The position numbers and the translations under genes were made by a program. A stretch of DNA of 64,000 nucleotides from Brugia malayi (taxonomy: Eukaryota; Nematoda; Chromadorea; Rhabditida; Onchocercidae): NCBI RefSeq assembly GCF_000002995.4, contig NW_025062479.1:62001-126000 (forward strand), read 5' to 3'. The stretch's first letter is position 1; every line of letters starts with the position of its first letter. The notes below the pieces were generated by a model, which saw only the letters and a program-made list of their open reading frames with translations, was not told the origin of the DNA and did no database searches. Positions 14,707-27,690 of the stretch are shown piece by piece.

Positions 14707-15487
14707 CTTACTAAATCATCTTCATTTCAAGTTTATCAGAATTACTAATAGATAATGTGGTACTTTTATGTAAATAAATAAACAACAAATGCATTTTTCC
14801 ACTTTTACTGTATTTATTTATCTAATTTGATGATATTTTTCATGTTTATTTTCCTGGAAAATTCTAGAATGAGAAATGCCAAAGGTTAATTTCAGTGCAT
14901 ACTGACAGAACGAAACCAAAATGAATTGGCCACATGAGGGTTGCATCAATGTTAGACAGAAAAATGACAGCATACTAAATTAGGGCACTGATGAAAGGAA
15001 ATAAACCATTCAATCAAATTTGAATAATTCAAAAACTAAGAGAAACTTGTAAGCACAATGTTTGAGTTTCTTCATTTTCTTTTTTTTTTTTTTCTCTTTT
15101 CTTTTTTTCTTTTCAGACTTATTTTATTAAAGGATGAAAAAGTGGAAGTAAAATGGACATTCATCTAACTAACTTACGTGACACATTTCATAGGTACAGC
15201 TATAATAAAGCAGATGTCACCTGATATATGACTGTAACTAACAACTGTCAACCGAAATACAATATTCAATTCAAATTAACATAAATTGACATTTCGTTAA
15301 AATATGAGTAATAAATTGGAAATGATTGATTGGGAACAAATTTGATCGATTGTTTACGTCATTACAACTTACTTCATAATGTCCTATTGAGCTATTACAG
15401 ACATAAGTTTACTAGTCCAGCCAAGAAATGAAGGATAAATTGGCCATATCACTTTTTTTGATTGTCATTGTTGCAAATTATTTTCCT
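14480..15487. other. Spacer between arms A and B, no gene seen
   Basis: About 1 kb of unique noncoding DNA. Base complexity between about 14880 and 15480 is higher than in the surrounding poly-A/T-rich sequence, so it might hold conserved regulatory DNA, but no motif can be named. Confidence 0.5.
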
Positions 15488-16821
15488 AATTAATTTTATT
15501 TGAGGATAAAAAAGAAAATGAATGATTCAGTGCTGTAATGTGACAAATGTCACGAATAGGAAACGTGTACTACGCCATATGAAACTTTCATTACGTAAAG
15601 CAATGATGATGGTAATCTATTATTGACACAAGAAAATTACAAATTTGATATCATATAAATTTCAAACTGTAATAATGAGCTGTGAAAACTATTAAGTTTA
15701 CCAACATTTTCAACATATGAACTGGCGGTAAGATATAAGTTAGAGGAATATTTATCAAATAATATATAAAACGCATGTTAAAAATAAAATTATTGTTTAT
15801 GTGAAAGCAAAAGTTATTGTTTATGAAATATCACAAACAGCTGACGAAAAGTAATTCACATATTGCAGATTAAACGCAGTGAAAAGGAACTTTTAATAAA
15901 AGTTAATTTTTTGTGATAAAAAGCAAAGAAGCAAATATTATGTGACATTAAATAAATACTAAGCTGGAAATGGATGATAATTTAAATGAATAATTTAATT
16001 TTTAATGAAGTTAAAAGTAGTAATAGTTCAAAATTTGCTCCTTCCTCACTATTTTCCATTAAAATATTGGGTTTTAAATTTTCATTTTTAAAATATATTA
16101 AATCAATCAAATAACTTATTCATTTTCATTTTTTAATTTTATCATTTTAATATTTTTTAGGAAATGATGTATTATATCAATTCGTGAATATTAATTAAAT
16201 GGTTAATAAGGCACTGAAAAAAAAAAAAAGGACAAACAATGTTTGATTATTTGAACATTAAAGTTGAAAAGCAATAACAGTTAAATGATATGTTAATAAT
16301 TAAATAAAGTAAAGAAAAATATTTAAAACATACTTTTATTTTCTTTTAAATTCGGTTCAAATAGTTTTAGGTGTGAAATAATTTCAACAATTTGTTAGCT
16401 TCAAAAACAAAATTAAAGATTGAGGGAATAAATATTAGTAAAGAAGGAAAATTGAAAGGTGGGAATAAAAAATGAAACGATTTGAATTGAAAAAAAAAGG
16501 AATTATAAAGTGAATTGAAGAAATTTACTGTCGCTGATAAATTAATTGAATTGAATTGAAAAATTTCAAAAGTTTCGTTTCATAAGACAAGAAAATGTGA
16601 CGGAATTGCATATCCCACTGAAATTTAACTTTTATTTATTGCAATTTTAGTGATTATTTGTTGTTGCGATTTTAAGTTTATTTTATTAAAATTCTATTTC
16701 CAATTGTTTACAGCCATCCATCACTCAGACGAAACAAATTGAATGTTTATTCAATAATGAAAATAACAAATAGTTTTATTTTTCATTTTATTTTCAACAT
16801 ATTGACAATGATTGATTTAAA
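15488..16821 (+). repeat. Inverted repeat B, left arm
   Basis: 1334 bases whose reverse complement occupies 23689-25022. Both ends give the same coordinate sum (40510), so there is no net length change. Comparing the arms by eye shows at least three single-base differences (near 16169, 16405 and 16416), so the arms are about 99.8% identical but not exact copies. Homology stops abruptly at both ends, at AATTAATTTTATT on the outside and GATTTAAA on the inside. No protein-coding frame, terminal inverted repeat or clear target duplication was seen. Confidence 0.95.
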
Positions 16822-17086
16822 AATTCGAGTTTTAAAAATTTTGGTAGTAAAACTTAGCAAAACGTAACTATTGGATACACATATAACAAACATACAATTT
16901 TTTGATTTATTGTTTATAGAAATAAAATTACTACTAGCAATTGATCATATTGTCCGAAATAAATAACTTTTATAATCTGAACTTTGTTTTTATCATAAAT
17001 ATCCATTCATCTAAGCTGTTGTTTTCAAATTTACGTACAATCATTCATTACTTTACGATTGATTGCTTGGAAAGTTAAAGCCTTTT

Positions 17087-17133
<47 letters not shown>

Positions 17134-19866
17134 TGAAGCTATTCTTGTGATTGGTAATTAGATCGTTTACTGTTTGATAATTTTCAAATTCTCAAACGTT
17201 GGTATTTGTAAGCAAGTAGTACATGGTTAGCTGAAACGATTGACTGGCAGCTTTAGATGTTGTTTATTAATCAAAGTTTTTGTTTACAAAAGAAATGTAA
17301 GAAAAAAAAGAAGGTGGGAAGGAAGAATTGTAAATAAATAAACACACAAAAAGAAGAAACGGAAAACAAACAAATAAAAAATAAAAATATTTGCATATAT
17401 ATTGGAAAGAAAAAATTTTCCAACATAAATAGATCATAGTTGTTTTTAAATACTAAGTTCAGATATGAAATATTCAAATTTTGTGAAAAAAAAAAAAAAA
17501 AACTTAAAATCAAGTATTCAAAACCATAAAAAAGTTCAAAAATTTATTTCATTATGATGACTTATGCATTGAAATTGAAGAGAGAAAGCTAAAATTAGAT
17601 ATAGTATAAGTATATCATATTTCCTCGAATATTTTAATTTGAGATGTAAATTAACCATATATGAAAAATATTTCACATAAAAATTTTAATCCTTTATTTT
17701 TTTTTTTTTCATTTTTTAAAAGCATACAGTTGAATTGATAAAGCTATCTCATTACTTTTTCATAATAAACGAAAAAAAAAATGAAAAAATGAATAAAATT
17801 TCCATACATTTTATTTGTGCTTAGTTTGCTTTAAAATATGCGAAATAAAAAATTTGAAAAAAGAATAAAAAAAAATTCAATTCAAGAAGATAATTGCACC
17901 AATACAACCAAAAATGCTATCATTTATAAAACGAAAGAAAAAAAGAAGTCGAAGAAAAATGATAGCAAAATGATTATATATATTAATGACAAAAAAAAAA
18001 AAATTCTGTTTTAGATTACTTTAAAGATTTTAAATCTTTTTTTTTTAAAAAAAATATAATAAAAATAAAACAATTATGAAATGATTTATTGGATGATAAA
18101 TAGTGTATATTTGTGCAATATTATTTGCATTTTCACTTTTTTTGTTTTCAATTTCTAAACAACAAACAATAATTTTTCAAATTTTCCACCTATAATAAAA
18201 ATCCTTTTTCGACACATATTTAAAATAATAATAATGATAATTAAAAGTAACAGAATTTGCTTAAACGATAATTTAACCTAAATCATAACTCAATTTTTCA
18301 TCCTTATATCATCAAAAATTCTTAATAAAAAAAAAAATGATTACGTTAGATTATTATCATCTAAATTAGACTTTATTACCTTTGATTATCATTACTTTTA
18401 AATAACAACGATTATTACTGTTTAACTTTTGATGTGTGTTCTTATTTAATAAAGTAAAAAGTGCTATTGACATAATTTTATCTTATGTCATTCTGTCTAA
18501 AATCATTATTTCGAACAAAGAAAAAATAGATATTATTAATATTAATAGCATTGTAGAATGTATAAAAACGAATTCAAATAATTTTTTTTTTCTCTTAAAA
18601 AAGATTTTCATTTAGAAGAAAAAAAAAGAAGAAAGGAAATAATCTGTGAAGTCGAAATTCATTTTTGAAATGTAGTATACTCAATAGAATTTATTTTAAT
18701 TTATTTTGAGAATGATAATGTTTCTTTCTACTGATTATTCCGTAAAAATGGAAAAGTATCATTTTTACTCATAAAAAAATTTCAATCAATTTTAGTGAAA
18801 CTGAAATATATGATGGATGAAATATTAAAGTTACATGAAATATTAAACCAAATAGCTAATTAATTACAATGTTTCAAAAAGAAAAAAAAAAGAAAATTGT
18901 TACACCAGATGGAATTTTAATTGATAAATTATTTCGAGGAAGTGCTTTAGACATTAATACGAATGGAATAAAAATACTTTTTTTATATTAAATGATTGAT
19001 TGATTAATTAAATTCTAATTTAAAATTAAAATTTTTAGATCTCTTAATTTTGCTAATGCAGTAACCCTTTTTTTAAAAAAAAAATTGATTAAAATAATTT
19101 TTTTTTTTTTTTATTAACCATTATGATATATAAAAAAAAAGCGAAAGTAAGTGCATTTGTAGCAAACTAATAATACAATTTGATATTATTCATAAAATGC
19201 TTCAGTTTTTCATTTATTATTTATTTCGAAAAGGAAATTTTAATAATATTTCTTTCAGCAGGTAAAAATAATATGCAATATTTGATACTAAAATTGTTAC
19301 AACAATCATTTATAAAACAAACTTAAATAGTCACTGAAGCGGTTGAAATATTCATTAATTTGTGCAAGAGATAAATGGTGGAACAAATGCAATTAAAAAA
19401 TATTCGTTGAATAAATTATGCTGAAAATATCAGTTATTCACATTCAATAAAAGTTATTGTTTCAATGTATTTGCAGTATTTAAATAATTCAAATGTTTTA
19501 GGTTAGTGAAATGAAGCTTACTTCAATGATAAAAGCTATTTAAATTATATCATTTGTTCATTTTGTTATTTATATTAATTATTAGTGTTTGGCGTGTAAT
19601 TATTGTTTAAACAAATCAAACTTATAGTTACACTATATTTGAATTAAATTTTGAATTTTTTTAAATGATCAGCCTTTTTCTTTTTTTTGTTTTTTTAAGT
19701 TATAAAACTGAAAAATTATCCATAAGTGAAGTAAAATTTTAGTCAGTAATTGCAAATAAAAGTGAAAAAAATGTGCAATAAAAAAAAACAAAAGTAACCC
19801 TCAAAACATTTAATTGGATTCTTATGGAATATTATTATTTATCATTATTATTGTTGATAGTATTAT
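16822..19866. other. AT-rich spacer between arms B and A', no gene seen
   Basis: About 3 kb with no recognisable exon or RNA gene. It includes a 38-base poly-T run at 17089-17126 close to the centre of symmetry of repeat pair A (about 17173). Only low-complexity frames occur. Confidence 0.55.
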
Positions 19867-20730
19867 TATCATTGTTATTACTTTATATTACTGTTAATAT
19901 TATTATTATTGTTCGATACTGATATTATTATTGTTATTATTGTTGTTGTTCTATTAAATTCTTGAATAACTTCAAAGGCATATTTTAGACAACGAAACTT
20001 ATTTCATCTTTGATTCAGTGAATCGGAATAAATTAATCGGTTAAGCTAATGAAACGGAAAAGAAACAGAGAGAATGTCTTATAAATAATCAAAAATGCAT
20101 AATAATACGGGCAATTTCCTGAAGTTAACCGGAATGCTGCATCGGTGACATTTCATTTCATCCACATTTCATCATATTTGCTATTATTTTCTAATATTTT
20201 TTTCTTGGCATTCTCAAAAATGCATATAAATCTGTTCAGATTCGGAAAGAGTTAGAAATTTTTCAAAAATGAAATTGAAGTTTTTATATTTAAAGAATGG
20301 ATGCGATGGTTTTTAATTCTTGAAAAGAAAAGTCCAAGAAATAAGTTAAGCTAGTTATTTCTGTCCAACATAATTAGTTTCCAAAATTTGACTTATTTAA
20401 TATTTCATTTTCTTTTTCTTTCTTTTTTAACTAAAACAACAATACTGATAGCGGTTCAACACCAAATTTTCCACACTTTTCATTCCAACTTTAAAAATTT
20501 TGAAAAATACAATAGCTTCAAATTTTAGAGTCCTAAAAAAAAGAAATGCGAATTTTTAGTTAAATTTCTACTCGCTTTTTCCACCTAACAATTATTGTAA
20601 ACAATATGTTATAATCATAAATTTGTTCATTTTAATCTAAATATTTTTCATTGTTTAAATTGTTTGTTTTTTTTTTTTTTTTTTTCATTCATAATTAACA
20701 TATTAATGAAGTTATAAAGACTGAGAGAGA
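19867..20730 (-). repeat. Inverted repeat A', right arm
   Basis: Reverse complement of 13617-14479. It begins in an ATT-rich trinucleotide patch and ends at AAGACTGAGAGAGA. Just outside it the flank (TTTGCTTTGCTTTT at about 20747) resembles the outer flank of the left arm, so weaker homology may continue for a short way. Confidence 0.93.
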
Positions 20731-21264
20731 ATTCAAAAATTTTTCGATTTGCTTTGCTTTTTCTACTAATCCATTCCCTTTTTTTCGAATTTTATATTCT
20801 AAACTTCTCCTTTTGTTTTGTTGTTAAATTGTAACTTTTCTCAAATTTACTTGAAAATTACACTATTTGTTAACTATCACTATACCGATAATTCGTTTCT
20901 TTTTTAAAAAGTTTTTTTCTCTTTTCTTGATATAAATATAATATGCATAAATATTTCTTATATTAAAGAAATCTAAAAAGCATTAAAAAATTTTTATGCC
21001 TATATAACAGGCTTATATTATATCAAGCGAATATGATTATTCTAATGATTAGTTTTGCGAAACTTTTTTAAGTTCGACTTTTTTCTATTTTGATAATGTT
21101 ACTCGAGTAATAGTGCACCAATAATGGCGAAAAAAAAAAATCTAAAATATAATATTAAGTCAATTCAAACTATAACTAAAATTTAAGCTATGTTGAAAAG
21201 AAACAAGTCTAATACTTTCTAATTTTGATAGCTCTGTTACCATTACTTGATTTAATTCGTAGAA

Positions 21265-21610
21265 TAAACACCATCATCACCGTAATCCTTATAATCATCA
21301 TCACAACCATCACAGTTTTCATTACCATCATCATTATCGTCGCCATCCATCGACATGACCATTATCATTATCATCATCACTCATCATTTTAGCAATAGCA
21401 TAATTACTATAATCATCATCACAACCATCATTATCATTGTCATCATATAATCAATCATCACCATTGCAAGTCATTATTATCATCGTCAATATCATTATCA
21501 CCACCACCATCATTATCATTATCATCACCACCATCATTATCAACACTACCATCATTATCATCCTTATTATTATCATCATCATCGCCATAACCATTATCAT
21601 CGTAACTAAC
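21265..21610. repeat. Imperfect ATC/ATT trinucleotide tract
   Basis: About 350 bases dominated by ATC and ATT units with interruptions. It creates an Ile/Thr-rich open frame on the plus strand that is an artefact of the repeat. It lies between arms A' and B'. Confidence 0.85.
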
Positions 21611-22652
21611 ATTATCATTTATTAATAATTCTGATCGTCGCTGATATCCTCATGTTTTGCATATTCATTCATGTACTGATCATTAAATTAATCAAGTAAA
21701 ATAAAAATTGAATGATCACTAACTTATTAGAAAATAAAAAAAAATCATCGCTTCTTGCTTTTTTGAACTGGGTATTTTAATTTTTATTTGATTTGTAATA
21801 TGTATAATATTATTTCCAATAATATTGTTCTCCTATCATTAGAAGTGTGAAGTATTAATTAAACATTTTAAAACGACACTTAATTATCACTTAATGAAGG
21901 TATGATTATCTATTTTATCATTTTTATTATCATAGATTTATTCATTGTCAAACGCTGAAATCATTTTTATTTTTTCTTCAGGCGGTCAAATAAATAATTA
22001 TAGATCAGTTTTGATAACAAATAATTGCTTAATTACTGGTTACAGATGTAAAAAATTTCAAATTTCTTACCACTTTCTACAAATCTAAAAAATAAAAAAT
22101 TTTCAAAGTGGTTTAGAAATTTCTTACAATAACTTTGGTTAATCTTCACTGATATAGTGTAAGTTATGTCTAATCCACAATTACATATAGTGGAACACTA
22201 ATCTGAAATTTTGAAATAATCGGATTCTTTCATCCATGTAAGAAATAATGCATTATTTAATGCATCCTATTAATGAATTTGAAATCAAAACCAAATAATG
22301 TAAATAACTCAATTTTATTTTACTATAAAAAATAGAAGAATCAGCAAAAATGAAAACAATATTAAAATTCCAAATAGAATACAATGACTGATAAATTTTG
22401 ATATTATCAATTCTTTTTGATTAACCTAAAGTGATAAGCGAATTCTGTGACATCAGTTATTAGTAGTTATGTTAATTGAATTCTCTTTAAATGAGCGATG
22501 AAAATGAATTCAATAATGGGAAGAGAAAAGAACATTAAATCAATGATGGAAAAAATTCAAAAAAAAAGTTCTTTTTGGTGATAGTAACCGATTGTAATCG
22601 ATATGAACGGAAAACTTTTGTCCCTCTCCGTCTGCTATAAATACAAAGTGAG

Positions 22653-22765
22653 TAATGAAATTGAATTTTATACAAAGCAATAAAATTGAATTTTATACAA
22701 TGTCACTAATAAAATTCAATTTCTTACAATGCTATTAATAAAATTTAATTTCTTACAATGCTATC
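22653..22765. repeat. Tandem repeat, 29-base unit, about four copies
   Basis: The unit reads roughly AATAAAATT(C/G)AATTT followed by (C/A)TTACAATG and CTATT or CACT. The last two copies are almost identical and the first two carry TTATA in place of CTTACA. It is a minisatellite in noncoding DNA. Confidence 0.8.
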
Positions 22766-23235
22766 AAAACAAAATTGCCACTAATTTTAATACTCATAGC
22801 AACAAAGACCCAAAAAAAAAAAATAAATAAAAAATAAAAAAGGAAAACTATTGTACATCATCAAAATTATTTAACAATTATAATAATAGTGTAAAAATTA
22901 AGATGAAGAACAAGAAGAATTATTATTGTAATAAATAATAATAATGTTAATAGCAAATATTGATAGCAATCATAATAGTTAATAATAATAGTTATAATAA
23001 CAATAATAGTAATAATAAGAAGAATTGAAATGATAATAATAGCAAGAAGAAGAGCAGAAAGAATTATTGTTGTAATAAATAATAATAGTTATAATAATAA
23101 TAATAATAATAATAAATAAAACAATAACCACAATAGTTTTTTATAATTATCAATAGTATTGTTAATAATGAATAATAGTGATAGTGATTATAAATAATGA
23201 GAATTGTTGTTGTGAAAATAAATAGTGACAGCAAT

Positions 23236-23688
23236 AGGAATGATAATAATACGAGTTAAGCTGAAAATGAAAGGAATTTTTCAGGGAAATTATACTAATA
23301 TCAATAAAAATGGAAATTGGTGACAATTATTTATGACAATAGCATTAGTGGAATTATTATAATAATAAAATATTTAAATAATTTTCCACTATTTCCCCAC
23401 AATGCAATTTTGAAATGTTTTCAATGGTTGTAAGATTTTATTTATTGCTCTGTTCAAGAATAATACCGCCTCAGTTTTACAAATGCTGCATGTTTCTTAA
23501 AATATTCCATTTACAAAAAAAAATCTTTGTAAAAAATTTGTTTATAAATTTTTTTTTTTTTTAACTAAAATAATTATTAAGTGATATTGTTTAAATGATT
23601 ATCAAGTCAGCAAGTTTTCTCTTTTTTCTCAATTTTTATTTCTTAATAATTACTCTTTTATATTATCACATTTTCTGACTAATCAGAC
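23236..23688 (+). repeat. Diverged direct repeat R1
   Basis: This segment aligns in direct orientation with about 25165-25650. Shared islands include GGAAATTGGTGACAATT, ATTTAAATAATTTTC and CACAATGCAATTTTGAA, with many substitutions and indels between. R1 ends exactly where arm B' starts. Confidence 0.75.
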
Positions 23689-25022
23689 TTTAAATCAATC
23701 ATTGTCAATATGTTGAAAATAAAATGAAAAATAAAACTATTTGTTATTTTCATTATTGAATAAACATTCAATTTGTTTCGTCTGAGTGATGGATGGCTGT
23801 AAACAATTGGAAATAGAATTTTAATAAAATAAACTTAAAATCGCAACAACAAATAATCACTAAAATTGCAATAAATAAAAGTTAAATTTCAGTGGGATAT
23901 GCAATTCCGTCACATTTTCTTGTCTTATGAAACGAAACTTTTGAAATTTTTCAATTCAATTCAATTAATTTATCAGCGACAGTAAATTTCTTCAATTCAC
24001 TTTATAATTCCTTTTTTTTTCAATTCAAATCGTTTCATTTTTTATTCCCACCTTTCAATTTTCCTTCTTTACTAATATTTATTCCCTCAATCGTTAATTT
24101 TGTTCTTGAAGCTAACAAATTGTTGAAATTATTTCACACCTAAAACTATTTGAACCGAATTTAAAAGAAAATAAAAGTATGTTTTAAATATTTTTCTTTA
24201 CTTTATTTAATTATTAACATATCATTTAACTGTTATTGCTTTTCAACTTTAATGTTCAAATAATCAAACATTGTTTGTCCTTTTTTTTTTTTTCAGTGCC
24301 TTATTAACCATTTAATTAATATTCACGAATTGATATAATATATCATTTCCTAAAAAATATTAAAATGATAAAATTAAAAAATGAAAATGAATAAGTTATT
24401 TGATTGATTTAATATATTTTAAAAATGAAAATTTAAAACCCAATATTTTAATGGAAAATAGTGAGGAAGGAGCAAATTTTGAACTATTACTACTTTTAAC
24501 TTCATTAAAAATTAAATTATTCATTTAAATTATCATCCATTTCCAGCTTAGTATTTATTTAATGTCACATAATATTTGCTTCTTTGCTTTTTATCACAAA
24601 AAATTAACTTTTATTAAAAGTTCCTTTTCACTGCGTTTAATCTGCAATATGTGAATTACTTTTCGTCAGCTGTTTGTGATATTTCATAAACAATAACTTT
24701 TGCTTTCACATAAACAATAATTTTATTTTTAACATGCGTTTTATATATTATTTGATAAATATTCCTCTAACTTATATCTTACCGCCAGTTCATATGTTGA
24801 AAATGTTGGTAAACTTAATAGTTTTCACAGCTCATTATTACAGTTTGAAATTTATATGATATCAAATTTGTAATTTTCTTGTGTCAATAATAGATTACCA
24901 TCATCATTGCTTTACGTAATGAAAGTTTCATATGGCGTAGTACACGTTTCCTATTCGTGACATTTGTCACATTACAGCACTGAATCATTCATTTTCTTTT
25001 TTATCCTCAAATAAAATTAATT
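23689..25022 (-). repeat. Inverted repeat B', right arm
   Basis: Reverse complement of 15488-16821 over its full length. It lies between the direct repeats R1 (left, abutting) and R2 (right, after about 140 bases), as if inserted into or beside an older tandem duplication. Confidence 0.95.
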
Positions 25023-25117
25023 TATCACACATATTAACCTTTACTAAATTAAAGTTTTGCTCTTTTCCACTTACATTTTATTTACTTTTTGTTAAGTTAA
25101 CTACTGTTAATAACATA

Positions 25118-25163
<46 letters not shown>

Positions 25164-25164
25164 G

Positions 25165-25650
25165 TAATGATGGTAATGATAATAAAACTGGACAAATTGA
25201 AAAGGAAAATAATTTTTCAAGGAAATTGTAGTAATACCAGTGGAAATTGGTGACAATTGCTTTTGACAATAATATTAGTAGGATTATTATAAAACTGGTC
25301 AGTAATAAAAGATTTAAATAATTTTCTACTATTACCTCACAATGCAATTTTGAAGTGTTTTTTCATGTGCGGCAGATTTTATTTATTTTTTTTATTCAAT
25401 AAATAATATAGTTGCAGGCAGAAGTTTTATAAATGCTCTATGTCTTTTAAAGTATTTGTTAATTAAAAAATTCTTGAGAAAAAAAATTTTTTTTTTATAA
25501 AATGTTTTTAATTTAAAATAATTGATGATTTTAAAATATTGTTAATATTTTAAATGATTATTTAGTTCACATTTTTTTATTTTTAAGACTTAAAATTTAA
25601 CAAAAAAAATAATTATTAACAAGTATGTTAATAATTATTCTTTTATATCA
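25165..25650 (+). repeat. Diverged direct repeat R2
   Basis: Second copy of R1, preceded by a run of AAT units (25121-25162). The order of conserved islands is the same as in R1 and runs on through the poly-T patch and TTAATAATTATTCTTTTATAT. A leucine-rich minus-strand open frame here comes from the repeats and is not a gene. Confidence 0.75.
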
Positions 25651-27648
25651 GCATGTTTTTCTGTTGCATCATTTTGATTCCTTTGTTTTTTTTTTTTTGA
25701 CGTTCCTATTGTTCAAGATGAGTTTAACTTTAAAATTAAAATATTCACTTTCAATTATAATAAATTCTTTCATGTATATTTGTTTTTTTTTTTTTTTTTT
25801 TTTTTGTTTTCTTTTGTGCAATAATGTTGCTTTTGGTTTATGACTTATCAAATATTTACTTTTTTTCTTCATTTGTACTAAAATAAATTATATAAAATCT
25901 ATTATTTTATGATTTTAAAGTAGTGAATTTTTTTTAAGAATGAATATTTCTGTCTTATTAGGCAATAATGTAGGACTAATGACAAGAAATAAACAAACAA
26001 ACAAACAATAATTAGGCAATGAGAAATGAATAAATAAATAAATATGCAAAAAAAAATTGTAGCAACGGTATCGTTTTTTTTATCAAAATTACATTTGCTA
26101 ATTATCAAGTTATCTGTTTTAATGAATTCTCTTGCTTTTCTCTCTTTTCTTTGTGCTCTTTAACTTAATTAAATAAATGATAAAATGCTATGAAAACTTT
26201 TGTGAAACATTTTCAGGTGGATTAGAGCAAATGGATAATCAAATTGTTCGGTGATAGCATTTAATAGAACATATTGCTTGGGTTAAAAAAAAAAAGAAAT
26301 TTCATTTTTTTTTTCTTTTTTTTTAGTTTTATTTTTATGAAATTTTCAAAATTTATCTGATATTCTATTAATTTAATTAATAAAAGATTCATATTTGCTT
26401 CTCATTTTTCTGACAGAAATGTAAAATAATTTCAAAATTTCTAATTGATTGTAATTATAATTTTAAATTTCTATGAAAAAATAATTTCTGATCAATTCAT
26501 GCATATTTACAAAAATATTTTCCTCAATTCTTATCATTATTATCATTTAAAATTTATTAGCAAAAATTTAATTATTTAAAATTAAAAGAAGAAAATAAGT
26601 GGATAATATTACAAATATATTTGATATCTTAGTATTTTTTTTTTTTTTTTGTTTTTGTTTTGTTTAAACTGTATTTTTAGCTGCATTTTAGTTATAGCAT
26701 TCAGATGATCAATTTTAATTACTGAAAATAACTTTTTTCTTGAAAATTTTCAAAAATATTTGAATATGTCTTTTCAAGTATTCTTGCGAGACAATTTTAT
26801 TTCATTCATGTTAGATTAATTTTATATTATTAATCAAATTCGTGAAAATTTTTCCTCGAATTTTTTTTACCTTAAACAAATATAGCTAATCAGATATTGT
26901 TTTGAGATTCAAAATTGACATATAAATTTGCTTGAAATTAAAAAAAAAGTTATATTATAAGTTCCACTTTTGCAATCTTTTCATTTCAGTATGAGACGAT
27001 TTTAAAATCTAATGAAGATAACTTGAATTGTTATCATTTTGCATTTATTTATGATAACATTGATAAATGATATGAGTACCACTCATCTTGATAAGTAATT
27101 TCAATTCTAGAAATTCTAGAAACATTCTAGAAATTGAAATCGCTATGTTAATTCAATTTGCAATTCCAATGATCTTTTTAAATCGTTGAACTTTTAGAAA
27201 TAGAAATAAGGATATATATACATATATTTCAAGCGCTAAAATGAAGTATTCTGTTAATCAAAATATTCTTATATAAATTTGAAATCATCAGTAATAAGTT
27301 TAATATTTCTTTTGAAAGTAATTATTCAACGACTTATCACAAACAATAATTTAATTTTGATATTTGTAAATAATTAAGTGATATAATATAATCATTTATT
27401 TAATTATTATTTTTCTTTTCTCTTTTTCCTTCTTTTTTTCTTTTTAATTTTAAAAAATTACATTAAAAAAATTTTTTTCTAACTTATTCAATTCTAAATG
27501 CTCTAGTGAATTTTTTTTTTTTAAGAAATAATTTTATTCATTTCAAAAATAATCGAGTTACACCATCTCGCCTGAAATTTTTTAATAAATGTTTCTCAAA
27601 TATCTCACAAAATTTTTTTTTTTTTTCATTCTAATTATAAATTTTAAC

Positions 27649-27690
27649 GAGGAAGAGGGAGAGAGAGAGAGGGAGAGGGAGAGAGAGAAA
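27649..27690. repeat. GA-rich microsatellite
   Basis: Imperfect GAGA/GGGA run of about 40 bases in the upstream region of TWK channel 2. Such tracts can bind GAGA-type factors in other animals, but no such role can be shown here. Confidence 0.85.

Larger units (their letters stand above)
20731..23688. other. Microsatellite-rich spacer between arms A' and B'
   Basis: No gene was recognised. The spacer holds an imperfect ATC/ATT trinucleotide tract (21265-21610), a 29-base tandem repeat (22653-22765), AAT-rich tracts near 22880-23240, and the first copy of a diverged direct repeat (about 23236-23688). Confidence 0.6.

Noticed and set aside
21437..21625. Ile/Thr-rich plus-strand frame
   Set aside because: It is translation of an ATC/ATT trinucleotide tract, not a gene.
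13617..25022. Inverted arms as terminal repeats of a DNA transposon
   Set aside because: No transposase-like frame lies between them, the pairs are interleaved, and no target duplications or conserved short termini were seen.
25078..25347. Leu-rich minus-strand frame with apparent membrane segment
   Set aside because: It arises from AAT repeats and direct repeat R2; the other repeat copy does not keep the frame.
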